NCBI GenBank assembly: GCA_963773155.1
Contig: CAVZAB010000006.1
Span: 293,242-357,241, forward strand
DNA from: CAVZAB01 sp963773155
GTDB taxonomy: Bacteria; Pseudomonadota; Alphaproteobacteria; Rhizobiales; Beijerinckiaceae
Direction: 5' to 3'
Length of the DNA stretch: 64,000 nt
Shown here: piece after piece, positions 26,923 to 36,793 of the stretch
Layout of the letters: the number at the start of each line of letters is the position of its first letter
How positions within the stretch are numbered: position 1 is the stretch's first letter
Position numbers and translations under genes: made by a program
The notes under the pieces: generated by a model
Told to the model about the DNA's origin: nothing
What the model saw: only the letters and a program-made list of their open reading frames with translations
Database searches by the model: none

Positions 26923-27257
26923 GTTCCCCCTCGCCAGGCCGCCGCCCAAAAGAGGCCAAAGTTAATCGTCAAGGCCTTCCGGCGCAGACAGCGCGCAGGC
27001 TTATCCGGATGTACCAATTGACCTTATCGGCGCTTTTCGGGCAGCGGTGCCGCTACTTGCCGACCTGTTCGCAGTACATGGATGGGGCGATTGCCAAGCA
27101 TGGCTTTTGGGCCGGCGCCTGGGCCGGGCTTGCTCGTGTGTGTCGCTGTCATCCCTGGGGCGGGACGGGCTATGACCCGGTGCCGGAGGAATTGCCAGCC
27201 AATGCGGTGTGGTGGCGACCGTGGTCCTATGGGATCTGGCGCCGGCCTCAGGAATGA
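26919..27257 (+). CDS. yidD: membrane protein insertion efficiency factor YidD
   Basis: A 112-aa protein with the YidD core IRMYQLTLSALFGQRCRYLPTCSQYMDGAIAKHG and RVCRCHPWGGTGYDPVP. It helps YidC-mediated membrane protein insertion at the inner face of the membrane. The start is a TTG at 26919 overlapping the upstream stop, so translation may be coupled. The usual rpmH-rnpA-yidC company is absent, as is common in Rhizobiales. Confidence 0.88.
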   Translation: MSSPSPGRRPKEAKVNRQGLPAQTARRLIRMYQLTLSALFGQRCRYLPTCSQYMDGAIAKHGFWAGAWAGLARVCRCHPWGGTGYDPVPEELPANAVWWRPWSYGIWRRPQE

Positions 27258-28039
27258 GCCATCAGGCGCACCGCGAGCGACAGGATCCGGGCCCGGGTCG
27301 GCTCCGGCAGATCACGCAGGGCCTCGAGCTGGGCGGTTCCGATCGTGCACATTCTCTGATCTTCGATGGCGACTGTCGGCATTTTTCCGTCGATCAGCGC
27401 CTCGATTTCGACCGCGCTAAGGCCCTTTTCGGTCAAACTGCGTTCGAGCAGGGCGAAATCCTCGTCATTGGGCGGATTGCGGTCGATCTGACTGGTACGG
27501 CCGTCGGCGATCGCCTGCAGGCCGGCTTCGGCCATGGCGCCGATCAGCGGGCGATGGCTTGCCGCAAAATCGACGAAGGCCTCACTCGGTGCGCCGTAAA
27601 GGAAATTGGTGCATAGGGCTGGGGCCTCGCGGGCAAGGCTGACCATCACCGCGGCCCTGGTGGCAAAAATCCGCGCCAGCCGGTCGGGCGAGGCCTTGGC
27701 GGCGAGGATGCCGCGCTGCTTCTGCAAGGCGCCGAAGGCATCGAGCACGGCGGCATCGGGCGAGGGCACCGCTCCGGCAGCGTTTTTTTGGGCCAGTTCC
27801 CTGACGATCCGCGTCCGGTCCCCCGGGAAGGCCTCGGCAAGTCCGGCATAGAATGGCTCATATTCCGGTTCAATCGCAAATTCCGCGGGGGCGGCCCGGC
27901 CGCCGGCATCGGGCGGCTTGCTTGCCGCGACATTGGTGTTCGCGGGGCTGCGGGCGGGTGGCGTGGCGCCGTGGCGCCAGCCGATTAGGCCGGCGATCAG
28001 CGCCGCAACGGCGAGAAGGACCAGGCGCAGATTGTTCAT
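27248..28039 (-). CDS. hypothetical membrane-anchored protein
   Basis: A 263-aa protein with an N-terminal transmembrane segment (MNNLRLVLLAVAALIAGLIGW) and a linker rich in Pro and Ala, then a mostly helical periplasmic domain (EPEYEPFYAGLAEAFPGDRTRIVRELAQK). I do not recognise the family. ATG 28039 is the natural start because the hydrophobic segment follows at once. The 3' end overlaps yidD by 10 bp (convergent). Confidence 0.65.
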   Translation of the reverse strand: MNNLRLVLLAVAALIAGLIGWRHGATPPARSPANTNVAASKPPDAGGRAAPAEFAIEPEYEPFYAGLAEAFPGDRTRIVRELAQKNAAGAVPSPDAAVLDAFGALQKQRGILAAKASPDRLARIFATRAAVMVSLAREAPALCTNFLYGAPSEAFVDFAASHRPLIGAMAEAGLQAIADGRTSQIDRNPPNDEDFALLERSLTEKGLSAVEIEALIDGKMPTVAIEDQRMCTIGTAQLEALRDLPEPTRARILSLAVRLMAHS

Positions 28040-28243
28040 GCGTCTTCCATCAAAGGCCTCCCAGGCCACATGTGACGGAAACCGGTCGCCGGGGCAAGTG
28101 CTTGGCCAAGAGTTGGCTTGGTCGTGCCGGCCGTTTGCGGCAAGGCGGCGAGGGTTTGTTTTCCTGGGCAAGGCTCGCTATAGGGGGAGACATTGGCCTA
28201 GGGGCTTACGCCGCATCGTATCGGCGAGTGAGCGGAGATTGCT

Positions 28244-30190
28244 ATGATCCAAGTAACTTTTCCCGATGGCGGGATCCGGCAATATGAGGCGGGCATACGC
28301 GGGCTCGATATTGCCAAGGCGATTTCCCCTTCACTGGCCAAGCGATCGGTCGCCATGCTGATCGACGGCAGCCTGGCCGATCTCACCGATCCGATCGACC
28401 GGGACGTCCGACTGGAATTCATTGGACGCGATGACCCGCGCGCCCTTGAATTGATTCGCCACGATTGTGCCCATGTCCTCGCTGAAGCGGTGCAGACCCT
28501 CTATCCGGGAACGCAAGTGACGATTGGGCCGGTGATTGATAACGGCTTTTATTATGATTTCTACCGGCCGGCACCCTTCACGCTCGACGATTTTCCGGCG
28601 ATCGAAAAGAAGATGCACGAAATCATCAAGCGCGACCAGCCTTTCACCAAGGAAGTCTGGACGCGCGAACAGGCACGGTCGCATTTCGAGACGCAGGGCG
28701 AGGCGTTCAAGGTCGAGCTGGTCGACATGATTCCGGCCGGGGAACCGTTGAAGATCTATCGCCAGGGCAGCTGGAGCGATCTATGCCGCGGCCCGCACAT
28801 GACGTCGACCGGCAGAATTGGCCAGGCATTCAAGCTCATGAAGGTGGCCGGCGCCTATTGGCGCGGCGATTCGAACCGGCCGATGCTGTCGCGGATCTAT
28901 GCGACGGCTTTTGCCAAGCCGGAGGATCTCGAGCGCCACTTGCAGCAATTGGAGGAGGCGGAGCGGCGCGATCATCGGCGCCTTGCCCGTGAAATGGATC
29001 TGTTCCATTTCCAGGAAGAGGGGCCCGGCACGATATTCTGGCACCCCAAGGGTTGGACCCTGTTTCAGACCCTGATCAATTATATGCGCCGGCGCCAGAC
29101 GGCGGCCGGTTATATCGAGGTCAATACGCCGCAGGTGCTCGATCGGGCGCTGTGGGAGACCTCAGGCCATTGGCAGACCTACCGCGAGCACATGTTTATC
29201 ACCAAGACCGAGGACGAAAGGGTCTTCGCTTTGAAGCCGATGAATTGTCCCGGGCATGTGCAGATCTTCAAGAACGGCCTGAAATCCTATCGGGATCTGC
29301 CGGTCAAGATTGCCGAATTCGGCCTGGTGCATCGCTACGAACCGTCGGGTGCGCTGCACGGCGTCATGCGGGTCCGCGCCTTCACGCAGGACGATGCCCA
29401 TATCTTCTGCTCGGAGGATCAGATCATGGCCGAGAGCATGCAGGTCAACGACCTCATTCTTTCGATCTATGCCGATTTCGGCTTCGACGATGTCGTGATC
29501 AAATTGTCGACGCGTCCCGAAAAGCGGGTCGGATCGGACGAAATCTGGGACAAGGCGGAAAACGCTCTACAGAAGGTGCTGGCTAAGGTCGCCGAGCGCG
29601 GCCTTAAGACTTCAGTCAATCCCGGCGAGGGTGCTTTTTATGGTCCCAAGCTCGAATACGTGCTGCGCGATGCGATTGGCCGCGATTGGCAATGCGGTAC
29701 GCTCCAGGTTGACTTCACCTTGCCGTCCCGCTTCGGCGCTTTCTACATTGGCGCCGAAAGCGAGAAAATCACGCCGGTTATGTTGCATCGGGCCATGCTT
29801 GGTTCGCTCGAGCGCTTCACCGGCATATTGATCGAGCATCATGCCGGCCACTTGCCGCTCTGGCTCGCACCCCTGCAGATCGTGGTGTGCACGATCACCG
29901 GGGATGCCGACACCTATGCGCAGGAAGTTGCCGCCGCCGCGCGCAAATTCGGACTTCGGGTCGAGACGGATCTGCGCAACGAGAAAATCACCTACAAGGT
30001 GCGCGAGCATTCGCTGGCGAAGGTGCCGGTTCTGCTGGTGGTCGGCCGCCGGGAGATGGCGGAGCGCACGCTGTCGCAGCGCCGGCTCGGCGCACCCGAT
30101 CAGCTATCGCTGCCGCTCCATGACGCCCTTGCGGCATTGGCGCGCGAGGCCGAGGCGCCGGATCTGCGTCGCGACGCGGCCGCGGCCTGA
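28244..30190 (+). CDS. thrS: threonyl-tRNA synthetase
   Basis: A 648-aa full-length ThrRS. The TGS domain is at residues 1-60, the editing domain has HDCAHVLAEAV, the class II catalytic core has MNCPGHVQIFK with the zinc Cys and VHRYEPSGALHGVMRVRAFTQDDAHIF, and the C-terminal anticodon-binding domain starts near LPLWLAPLQIVV. It charges tRNA-Thr. GGAGA precedes ATG 28244. No upstream T-box is seen, as expected for a proteobacterium. Confidence 0.96.
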   Translation: MIQVTFPDGGIRQYEAGIRGLDIAKAISPSLAKRSVAMLIDGSLADLTDPIDRDVRLEFIGRDDPRALELIRHDCAHVLAEAVQTLYPGTQVTIGPVIDNGFYYDFYRPAPFTLDDFPAIEKKMHEIIKRDQPFTKEVWTREQARSHFETQGEAFKVELVDMIPAGEPLKIYRQGSWSDLCRGPHMTSTGRIGQAFKLMKVAGAYWRGDSNRPMLSRIYATAFAKPEDLERHLQQLEEAERRDHRRLAREMDLFHFQEEGPGTIFWHPKGWTLFQTLINYMRRRQTAAGYIEVNTPQVLDRALWETSGHWQTYREHMFITKTEDERVFALKPMNCPGHVQIFKNGLKSYRDLPVKIAEFGLVHRYEPSGALHGVMRVRAFTQDDAHIFCSEDQIMAESMQVNDLILSIYADFGFDDVVIKLSTRPEKRVGSDEIWDKAENALQKVLAKVAERGLKTSVNPGEGAFYGPKLEYVLRDAIGRDWQCGTLQVDFTLPSRFGAFYIGAESEKITPVMLHRAMLGSLERFTGILIEHHAGHLPLWLAPLQIVVCTITGDADTYAQEVAAAARKFGLRVETDLRNEKITYKVREHSLAKVPVLLVVGRREMAERTLSQRRLGAPDQLSLPLHDALAALAREAEAPDLRRDAAAA

Positions 30191-30199
30191 ACGCTTGTC

Positions 30200-30562
30200 T
30201 CAGCCGGGGGCGGGCGTGTTTAAGGGCTTCGGCTCGCTGGGCGCCGGGGTGTCGCCCGGCGCCTGGCCGAGCGTCTTGATATAGGCGATGATGTCGGCGA
30301 TCTCCAGGCGCGAGAGCGCCATGTCGGGCATTTTCGGATGCGGGTCGGTCAGGAAGACGGTCAGCTCCTTCGTCGTTTTCAACGTTGCAATGGTGGCAAA
30401 GGGCAACACATCGGTCTTGGCGCGGGATTGGCCTTCGCCAACCACGTGGCATTCGGCGCACCAGCGCTTGGCGATCGACAGGCCGTGGTCGGCATCGGCC
30501 GGTGCCGCCGGCTGGGCGCACAGGACGCTCATCATGAAAGCAATCAGCCCGAGATGGCGCAT
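30200..30562 (-). CDS. secreted c-type cytochrome
   Basis: A 120-aa class I cytochrome c with a signal peptide (MRHLGLIAFMMSVLCAQPAAPADA), the haem attachment motif CAECH and a distal Met in HPKMPDMALS. It is a small periplasmic electron carrier. The C-terminus is Pro-rich (PGDTPAPSEPKPLNTPAPG). It is convergent with thrS and 10 nt away. Confidence 0.87.
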   Translation of the reverse strand: MRHLGLIAFMMSVLCAQPAAPADADHGLSIAKRWCAECHVVGEGQSRAKTDVLPFATIATLKTTKELTVFLTDPHPKMPDMALSRLEIADIIAYIKTLGQAPGDTPAPSEPKPLNTPAPG

Positions 30563-30662
30563 AGGCGTCTCCAGTTGGTCATTTCGGCCGATCCTGCGAC
30601 CGCCCGCATGCAAACATGGCCGAACCAGCGGCCGATGATCCTTGTCCAGGATCAATACGCGC

Positions 30663-30899
30663 TCAGAAGGCCTTGAAGGTGATGATAGTGCGGGTATCGA
30701 TGATGCCCGGCAAAACCTGCACCTTCTCGCCGACGAAATGTCCGATATCGACGTCGCGGGGCACGTAGAACTTGGCCAGTATGTCGTAATTACCGGCAAT
30801 CGAATAGATCTCGGAGGCGATCTCCGCCTCGGCGAGCGCGCTCGCTACCTGGTAGGTGCGTCCGAGCGCGCATTTTATTTCGACAAAAAAGGTCTGCAT
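30663..30899 (-). CDS. stand-alone Lrp/AsnC ligand-binding (RAM) domain protein
   Basis: A 78-aa protein consisting only of the effector-binding alpha-beta domain of the Lrp/AsnC family: FFVEIKCALGRTYQVASALAEAE, EIYSIAGNYDILAKFYV, GEKVQVLPGIIDTRTIITF. There is no helix-turn-helix, so it probably binds an amino acid and oligomerises without DNA contact of its own. ATG 30899 gives the normal stand-alone length. Confidence 0.85.
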   Translation of the reverse strand: MQTFFVEIKCALGRTYQVASALAEAEIASEIYSIAGNYDILAKFYVPRDVDIGHFVGEKVQVLPGIIDTRTIITFKAF

Positions 30900-30906
30900 G
30901 AACGGC

Positions 30907-31878
30907 TCATTTAGCAAGAACCTCGACATCGCTGTCGAGCGCGGATTGGACCTTGAAAACCAGCTGATACGTCTTGCCGTTGTTGCGCGCAATGGCAACA
31001 TATTCGCCCTCGGCGAGAACAATCGGCGGAAAGGCGCCGATCAATTCGCGAATAATGTCGCCGCCCGGCGTCAATATGGTGAAACTGGTATTGGCGAGCG
31101 CCTCACCGCCGGGCTTGTTGACCAGTTTCAACGTCAGAGTGGCGGCCCGGTGGCGCATATTGGTTTCGACCAATTTGCCGGCCTGGACACGAATGTCGGC
31201 GCTGACAACCGAATTCGAGGCGTTGTTGGTTGGGCCTTCGCTGTTCGATACGCCGCCGCTCACCGTGTCGAGATAGGTCGAGACAATGTGATAATTGCCT
31301 TCCGGAAGCCCGATGACATCATTCGGCTTGGCGTTGGCGAGCACCAGTTTGGCTTCCGAATTGCCGCGCTCGGGCACGTAGATTGCGATCGACAGTTTGT
31401 TCGGCGCGATCACGGTGTCGCCGAGTGTGCCGACGATTTTGAGGGCGCCGGCGTTCAACATGATTCGCTCGCTGACCGGTTGCCCACTGACGACGACGCG
31501 ACGGGTTGCTCCGGCAAGCCCATAGCTGGCATGGACGATATATTCGCCGTCGGGCAGGGCGATAGTTGGGGTAGGTTCGCGGCTTTCGGCGACGAGTTCG
31601 TGCTTGCCAGTATCGGCGTCCTCGCGTTCGTTGAAGACCCGCCAGACAAGACCACTGCGAATCGGCTGGGTCTCGCTGGCGAAGGTGGCGCTGAGCAGAA
31701 GGGTGCTCTTGCCGGGTTCGGGGGCGGGCGCCGGCAGACGCGGCACTGAGCCGCCGATGGCGGCGCGCGGCGCTGTGTTGTCGAAGCTGAGCCCTTGGGC
31801 CAGTCCCGGCAGGCAAAGGATGGCAGCCCAAAGACCGAGGGTGGCGCCGTGTCGAGCAAGGCGGAATGGCACTGACAT
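30907..31878 (-). CDS. hypothetical secreted beta-rich protein
   Basis: A 323-aa protein with a signal peptide (about residues 1-28, ending AQG). Several carboxypeptidase-regulatory-like repeats are visible: LPDGEYIVHASYGLAG, LPEGNYHIVSTYLD and LAEGEYVAIARNNGKTY, each closing a beta-sandwich-like unit. I infer a periplasmic structural or carrier role; no enzyme motif is seen. It lies downstream of the YfhO-like gene and 7 nt before the Lrp-like gene, all on the minus strand. Confidence 0.7.
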   Translation of the reverse strand: MSVPFRLARHGATLGLWAAILCLPGLAQGLSFDNTAPRAAIGGSVPRLPAPAPEPGKSTLLLSATFASETQPIRSGLVWRVFNEREDADTGKHELVAESREPTPTIALPDGEYIVHASYGLAGATRRVVVSGQPVSERIMLNAGALKIVGTLGDTVIAPNKLSIAIYVPERGNSEAKLVLANAKPNDVIGLPEGNYHIVSTYLDTVSGGVSNSEGPTNNASNSVVSADIRVQAGKLVETNMRHRAATLTLKLVNKPGGEALANTSFTILTPGGDIIRELIGAFPPIVLAEGEYVAIARNNGKTYQLVFKVQSALDSDVEVLAK

Positions 31879-31919
31879 GCGGCGTCCATCGTAGTTGCTT
31901 CGACCGCGGGACGATAGCC

Positions 31920-34386
31920 TCAAGGCTCGCTCACCGGCGCAGGTCGAACAAGTTCGCGAGCGGCGCTCGCCAAATTATCCCAGGCGAATGGCTCGAACCG
32001 GAATTCGATCACGTGATGGCCAGCCGGCACTTCAACCCCGCGAAACAGCAGATTGGCCCGCAGGACGCTTTGCGCCTGCCCGTCAATGCTGACCGTCCAG
32101 CCGGGATAATAGAGATCGTGCAGCACGAGAATGCCGGGTCGGTCGGTATCGACCTCGATCAGCACGCTATCGGCATGATAGGCGGCGATGGCGACGTGGC
32201 TGTTGGCCAAAGCAAGTTCGGCGCCGGCGCCATCAGCCTCAAGATCCGCACCATAATCGCCGCGGATGAGCGGCAGGCTCCGCTCGTCGACCAGCACCTC
32301 GTGAGCCCGGTCGAATTCCGGCATTTCCTTGTCGTCGATAGCCGCCTGGCTATCAATCGCGGTGACCTTGGTTGCAAAATAGGCGCGCGGCGTCGCGGTG
32401 CCGAGCTTGTAGATATACATGCCGCCCGCAGCATGGATCAGGCTCGCCTTCGGCCGCGGAATGTGTCGTGGCAGCCGGGCCAGCGGCCGATCGAGCACCA
32501 GGTATTGCAAACCGAGGAGCGAAGCCAGTTTGCATTTGTAGCCGCGGAAAGTGCCGGGAAAGTGCCGCAGATTCGGATCGCCGGCGTTTTCCCCGGGGCC
32601 AATGGCGCGCTCGTATTCGGCAATGCGCAGGGGATTGTAGCCAAGCGTATTTTCAAGCCCGAGCACCATCGAGGCATTCTGCCAGGCGCCGCCGAGTCCC
32701 GAATATTTCGACCCGCGGATTGCGCCCCTTTTGGACTTCGCCCGCCATGTCGGCGCGCAACGCTGCAAGCCCGTCCTGTTCGGCAGGCGACAGCCTATCA
32801 TAGACCGAATAGTGCGCGATCGGTTCGGCATTGAGCGAGGATGCCGCATTGCGCCACAAAAGTTCACCGGCGCCGAAAAAGGCCAGGCAGACGGCGGCCA
32901 ACGCCCGGCATTGCTTGATCTCGCCAAGCGCCAGCAAGCCCGCAAAGAGCGCTGCGGCAAATCCCGCGCCTCCAAGGGTCAACAGCGACCTGTCAAGGTG
33001 GCCACCGGCGCTCGACAAAGCCAGAGCGCTGCCAATGAGGAGCGCCAATAGAGCAGCGAGCGATAGCGCGGCGAGCGGTGTCGCAACCGGCGCGCGAAGC
33101 TTCGGCAGGCCCTCGACGACATAAAGATGCAGCAGATAGCCGGCAATCATCGCGAAGGCGAAGGTGAGCGCGAAAGTCGCGTCGGCCGGCCTCCGGTAAA
33201 GGCCAACGCCCGGCAGGTGGTCGAAGATTAAGGCAAAGAGCGGCGTGTAGTGGCCGAGCGCATACAGGATGGCGGCAAGTGCGAGACAGCTGGCCGGTCG
33301 AATGGCCGGGCGCCACAGCCGGCCGAAGACGAGGCCATGCCATAAAATCAGGACGAGTGGCAGAGTTCCAATGAATAGATAATTGACGGCGCGGTCAGTC
33401 CAGTCGGCCTGGGTCATAGTTTCATAGCCGGGCCCGAAATATTGATAGGTCCAGTCGAGCGAGCCGAAAAAGTTAGGCGCGACCATGGTGATGAAATTAA
33501 CCGGCGCAAGCGAACCCGCAACGGCGACTCCATAGGCTATGCCGGGGCAATTCGATTGGCCGAGAAACTGCAGGGTCAAGAGCGAGGGAACGGCAATCAG
33601 TGCCAAACCGAGAAAAGCCATGAACAGCAGAAGCGGCAAGCGCTGGCGCAGCCAGAGCCAAGACCGGGCGGCCGCAAAGCATTGCCACAGGACGGCGCCG
33701 ACCAGCGTCAGGCAGAACAAATAGGCGACCTGATCGCGGCCGAGCGCCATCAAAGCGGCGGCGCAGGCAAAGACGACCGCCCTGCCGAACCGGGGGGTCT
33801 CGAGAGCATTCTCGAGCGCCAATAGAGCGAGCGGGAAAAAGCCATAGGACAGGATCATGCCGGTATGCTGCAGGCGCGACGAGGCAGCCGCGCCGAGCAT
33901 GAAGATCGTGCCTGCCAGAAACGCCCCAGCCGGGTGCCAGGCGCGCTTCCTGAACAGGAAGATGACGCCAAGTCCGCCGGCCAGCAGGTGAGCAAAAACA
34001 AAGAGGTCAAATTGCGCCATCGACGCCAGCGGTGCCGCCAGCGCGAGGAGAACCATGGTTGGACTGAACAGCAACGACTGCGGGTCGGCAACCGACGGGT
34101 GACCGCCAAAATGGTAAGGGTTCCACAGCGGCCATTCGCCGTGCTGCAACGAGGCGGCGAGATAGCGGAACATCGGGTAGAAATGGTTCTTCGAATCCCA
34201 GGGGACGACCATGCCGGCGCGCCACCACAGGCTAAAGGCAAGACCGGCGAATAGGGCAAGGCCGAGGCAGGTGGATGATGTTGCAGCCAAGCTCCAATAA
34301 GGCGCGGCCGCCCGTTGCCGCGCGGTTTTGCGAGACAGAGGCGGTCGACCAACATGGATTTGGCCGGCGAAATCGATTTCGGACAT
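31920..34386 (-). pseudogene. YfhO-like multispanning membrane protein, one frameshift
   Basis: About 820 residues of a YfhO/GT-C-like protein: more than ten transmembrane segments, an early WDSKNHFYPMFRYLAASLQHGEWPLWNPYHFGG loop typical of the family, and a large soluble C-terminus. The frame shifts near 32700, where VEIFG passes into LGGAWQNASMVLGLENTLGYNPL and continues to TGA at 31920. The long frame spans 32653-34452. ATG 34386 (MSEIDFAGQ) is the likely start; a TTG at 34452 would include 19-bp repeats. YfhO-like proteins are implicated in glycosylation of surface polymers. Confidence 0.8.
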
Positions 34387-34396
34387 AGCGGCAATG

Positions 34397-34453
34397 GTCC
34401 AGAACGGCGAATAAAGTCCAGAATGGCGGAAAAGGTCCAGAATACGGGCCAAT
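34397..34453. repeat. three 19-bp imperfect tandem repeats upstream of the YfhO-like gene
   Basis: The block GTCCAGAA recurs at 34397, 34416 and 34435, an exact 19-bp period, with degenerate GGCGRAWAA-like spacers. It lies just upstream of the preferred start of the minus-strand membrane protein gene. A two-turn helical period fits a protein-binding array, but this is inference. Confidence 0.7.
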
Positions 34454-34678
34454 GATCGGCAGCAATAGCGGCCGGGCGCTTGGCGCGCAAAAGGCGGAAC
34501 TGCCGTGCCGGGTTGCCTTGCCCAGCGCCGACCCTAGGCCTCCATTGATGGCAAAAATTTGGTGTCGCGATCTTGCCCAGCCGAGAATGAACCGCTGGTG
34601 AACGACGCCTTACCCGCTTGTATCATGGATCCGGAGATGCCAGGTTCCGGCCACGCCTACCCTGTTTGGAGGTCACCC

Positions 34679-35278
34679 TTGTTTTATGAACCGTCCCAGC
34701 GTGACCGGACCGTGCTCCCGCACGACCCGTTCAAGGCAATGATCGCGCCCCGGCCGATCGGCTGGGTGACGACATTGAGCGCGACGGGGTCGGTCAATCT
34801 CGCGCCCTACAGCTTTTTCAACGCCTTTTCATCGATGCCGCCGATCATCGGCTTTTCCAGCGAGGGGCGCAAGGACAGTGTCAGTTTTATCGAGGAAACG
34901 CGCGAGTTTGTTTGGAACATGGCGACCTACGACCTGCGCCAGGCGATGAATGCGAGCTCGGCCAGCCTGCCGCGCGGGTCCAATGAATTTGAGCATGCTG
35001 GACTGGCGAGTGCGCCTTCGCGACTGGTCAGGCCGCCGCGTGTCGCTGCCTCGCCGTGCGCGATGGAATGCCAGGTGCTCCAGATCCAGCAATTGAGTGA
35101 CCGGACCGGCCGAAAACTCGACAGCTATCTCGTCCTGGGCGAGGTAGTCGGCATTCACATTGACGACAGGTTCATTGAGGCAGGCCGGATCGACATTACG
35201 CGCATGCGGCCGATCGCCCGTTGCGGTTATGCTGATTACGCCGTTGTTGACGCTCTGTTTGCCCTGCAGCGGCCTTGA
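34679..35278 (+). CDS. flavin reductase family protein
   Basis: A 199-aa flavin-binding split-barrel protein. The typical opening MFYEPSQRD, then HDPFKAMIAPRPIGWVTTLSATGSVNLAPYSFFNAFSSMPPIIGF. Members bind FMN and reduce it with NAD(P)H or act as flavin-dependent oxidoreductases. The TTG at 34679 is chosen because GGAGG lies 6 nt upstream and it gives the family N-terminus. It is convergent with the CitE-like gene (2 nt apart). Confidence 0.87.
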   Translation: MFYEPSQRDRTVLPHDPFKAMIAPRPIGWVTTLSATGSVNLAPYSFFNAFSSMPPIIGFSSEGRKDSVSFIEETREFVWNMATYDLRQAMNASSASLPRGSNEFEHAGLASAPSRLVRPPRVAASPCAMECQVLQIQQLSDRTGRKLDSYLVLGEVVGIHIDDRFIEAGRIDITRMRPIARCGYADYAVVDALFALQRP

Positions 35279-35280
35279 AA

Positions 35281-36174
35281 TCAGCCCTTGCCGGCTATGG
35301 CCTTGCGCCCCGCAGCGCGTGCCAGGACCAGGCGGGCGCGGCGCAGATGCGGCAGGTCGTACATTGCGCCGGCAATCGCGATCACGCCTGCGCCGGGCTG
35401 TCGCTCGAAGGCTTCGACGATCGCCATGGCAGCGCCAATCGCCGCTTCGCTGGGCGTAAAGCAGGCATTGATAACCGGCACCTGATCGGGATGAATCGCG
35501 AGCTTGCCGACAAAGCCGTCGCGCCGGGCCGCCTCGCATTCGCCGCGCAGCTGCTCGCTGTTGCGAAAGTCGGCGCATATCGTATCGAGCGCCGCAACCT
35601 CCGCCGCCGCTGCGGCGCACAGACAAAGTGCCCTGGCGAGAACATAGGGGCTGCCCAGACCGCCGTCGCTTTGATATTTCGATTCGGCGCCGAGATCGGC
35701 AGACAGGTCCTCTGCGCCCCAGGTCAGGGCCTTGAGACGGCGACTCGCGCCCGCGTAAGTGCCCATGTGAAAGAGCGAGGCCGCCGTCTCGGTCGCAAGC
35801 GCGATGATGGCGGTTGAACCGTCGGCCAGGCCGTATTCAGCCTCGCGCACCGCGAGCTTGGCGGCAAGGTGCTGCACCGATTGCCCCGATCGGCTCTTGG
35901 GCAGCAGGATACCGTCCGGCCGATGCGGCATCACCGCATCGAGATCGAGGTCGGTTAGCCCGCTGCCGAGCGGGTTGACGCGGATAAAGATCGACGGGCG
36001 ACACTTGAGCGCCGCGACGGTCTGCAGGAAGGCGGCGCTGCACAGCCGCGCCGCGTCCTTGGCGGCAAGCGCGACCGAATCCTCAAGGTCGATCAGCAGG
36101 CAATCGGCACCGGCGCCGAGGCTTTTTGCAAGTTTCCTCTCGCTGTCGCCGGGAACAAAGAGCAAGGAGCGCAT
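35281..36174 (-). CDS. CoA ester lyase (CitE/HpcH family)
   Basis: A 297-aa TIM-barrel lyase. MRSLLFVPGDSERKLAKSLGAGADCLLIDLEDSVA is the typical start, with Asp/Glu metal ligands, and RVNPLGSGLTDLDLDAV carries the conserved Arg. The C-terminal KLAIHPDQVPVINACFTPS is also family-typical. It would cleave malyl- or citramalyl-CoA-like esters, or act on a related thioester. The MaoC hydratase gene directly upstream suggests a shared CoA-ester pathway. Confidence 0.87.
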   Translation of the reverse strand: MRSLLFVPGDSERKLAKSLGAGADCLLIDLEDSVALAAKDAARLCSAAFLQTVAALKCRPSIFIRVNPLGSGLTDLDLDAVMPHRPDGILLPKSRSGQSVQHLAAKLAVREAEYGLADGSTAIIALATETAASLFHMGTYAGASRRLKALTWGAEDLSADLGAESKYQSDGGLGSPYVLARALCLCAAAAAEVAALDTICADFRNSEQLRGECEAARRDGFVGKLAIHPDQVPVINACFTPSEAAIGAAMAIVEAFERQPGAGVIAIAGAMYDLPHLRRARLVLARAAGRKAIAGKG

Positions 36175-36195
36175 GGCCAGATCTCGTCAGGCGGG

Positions 36196-36675
36196 TCAGG
36201 TCGGGCGCCTTCGCATGAAAGCGGATCTCCGACATTCGGCGACCAGAACCGCGTGCTGATTATAGGCGCGGTGATGGAATTCGACGATCCCCGCATCGGG
36301 GCGCGATTGCGAGGGGCGCATTGCAACGATATCGCTGGTGCAACGCAGCGTGTCGCCCTCAAACAGCGGCGCGGGAAACCGGACCTCGTTCATGCCGAGA
36401 TTGGCAATCGTCGTTCCGAGCGTCGTGTCATTGACGGCAATACCGATCATCAGGCCCAGCGTGAAGAGCGAGTTCATCAGCGGCCGCCCCCATTCGGTCT
36501 CAGTGGCGCAGAAATGCGCGTCAATATGCAGGGGCTGGGCGTTAAGGGTGAGGTTTGAGAACAGCATGTTGTCCATCTGGGTCACCGTCTTGGTCAGACG
36601 ATGGGCAAAATGCTGACCCTCGGCAAAATCCTCGAAATAGAGCCCGCCGCGCGGGTGGGGCATGGCTTTTGTCAT
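36196..36675 (-). CDS. MaoC family dehydratase
   Basis: A 159-aa hot-dog-fold hydratase. YFEDFAEGQHFAHRLTKTVTQMDNMLFSNLTLNAQPLHIDAHFC contains the hydratase 2 motif with the catalytic Asp/His region (N-x5-H). It resembles mesaconyl-CoA or enoyl-CoA hydratases that work with CitE-like lyases, matching its neighbour. AGGAGAAG precedes ATG 36675. The two genes are 21 nt apart and probably one operon. Confidence 0.86.
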   Translation of the reverse strand: MTKAMPHPRGGLYFEDFAEGQHFAHRLTKTVTQMDNMLFSNLTLNAQPLHIDAHFCATETEWGRPLMNSLFTLGLMIGIAVNDTTLGTTIANLGMNEVRFPAPLFEGDTLRCTSDIVAMRPSQSRPDAGIVEFHHRAYNQHAVLVAECRRSAFMRRRPT

Positions 36676-36793
36676 CGTCTTCTCCTGAACGCGCAATCGA
36701 AATCGGCGGGTCTTAAACTTCCATTTACCATAAGTCGCGATGCTGCAAGGAGCGGCCGGATTTGTACCGGTCGGCTCTTCTTCGGGTTTGTTC

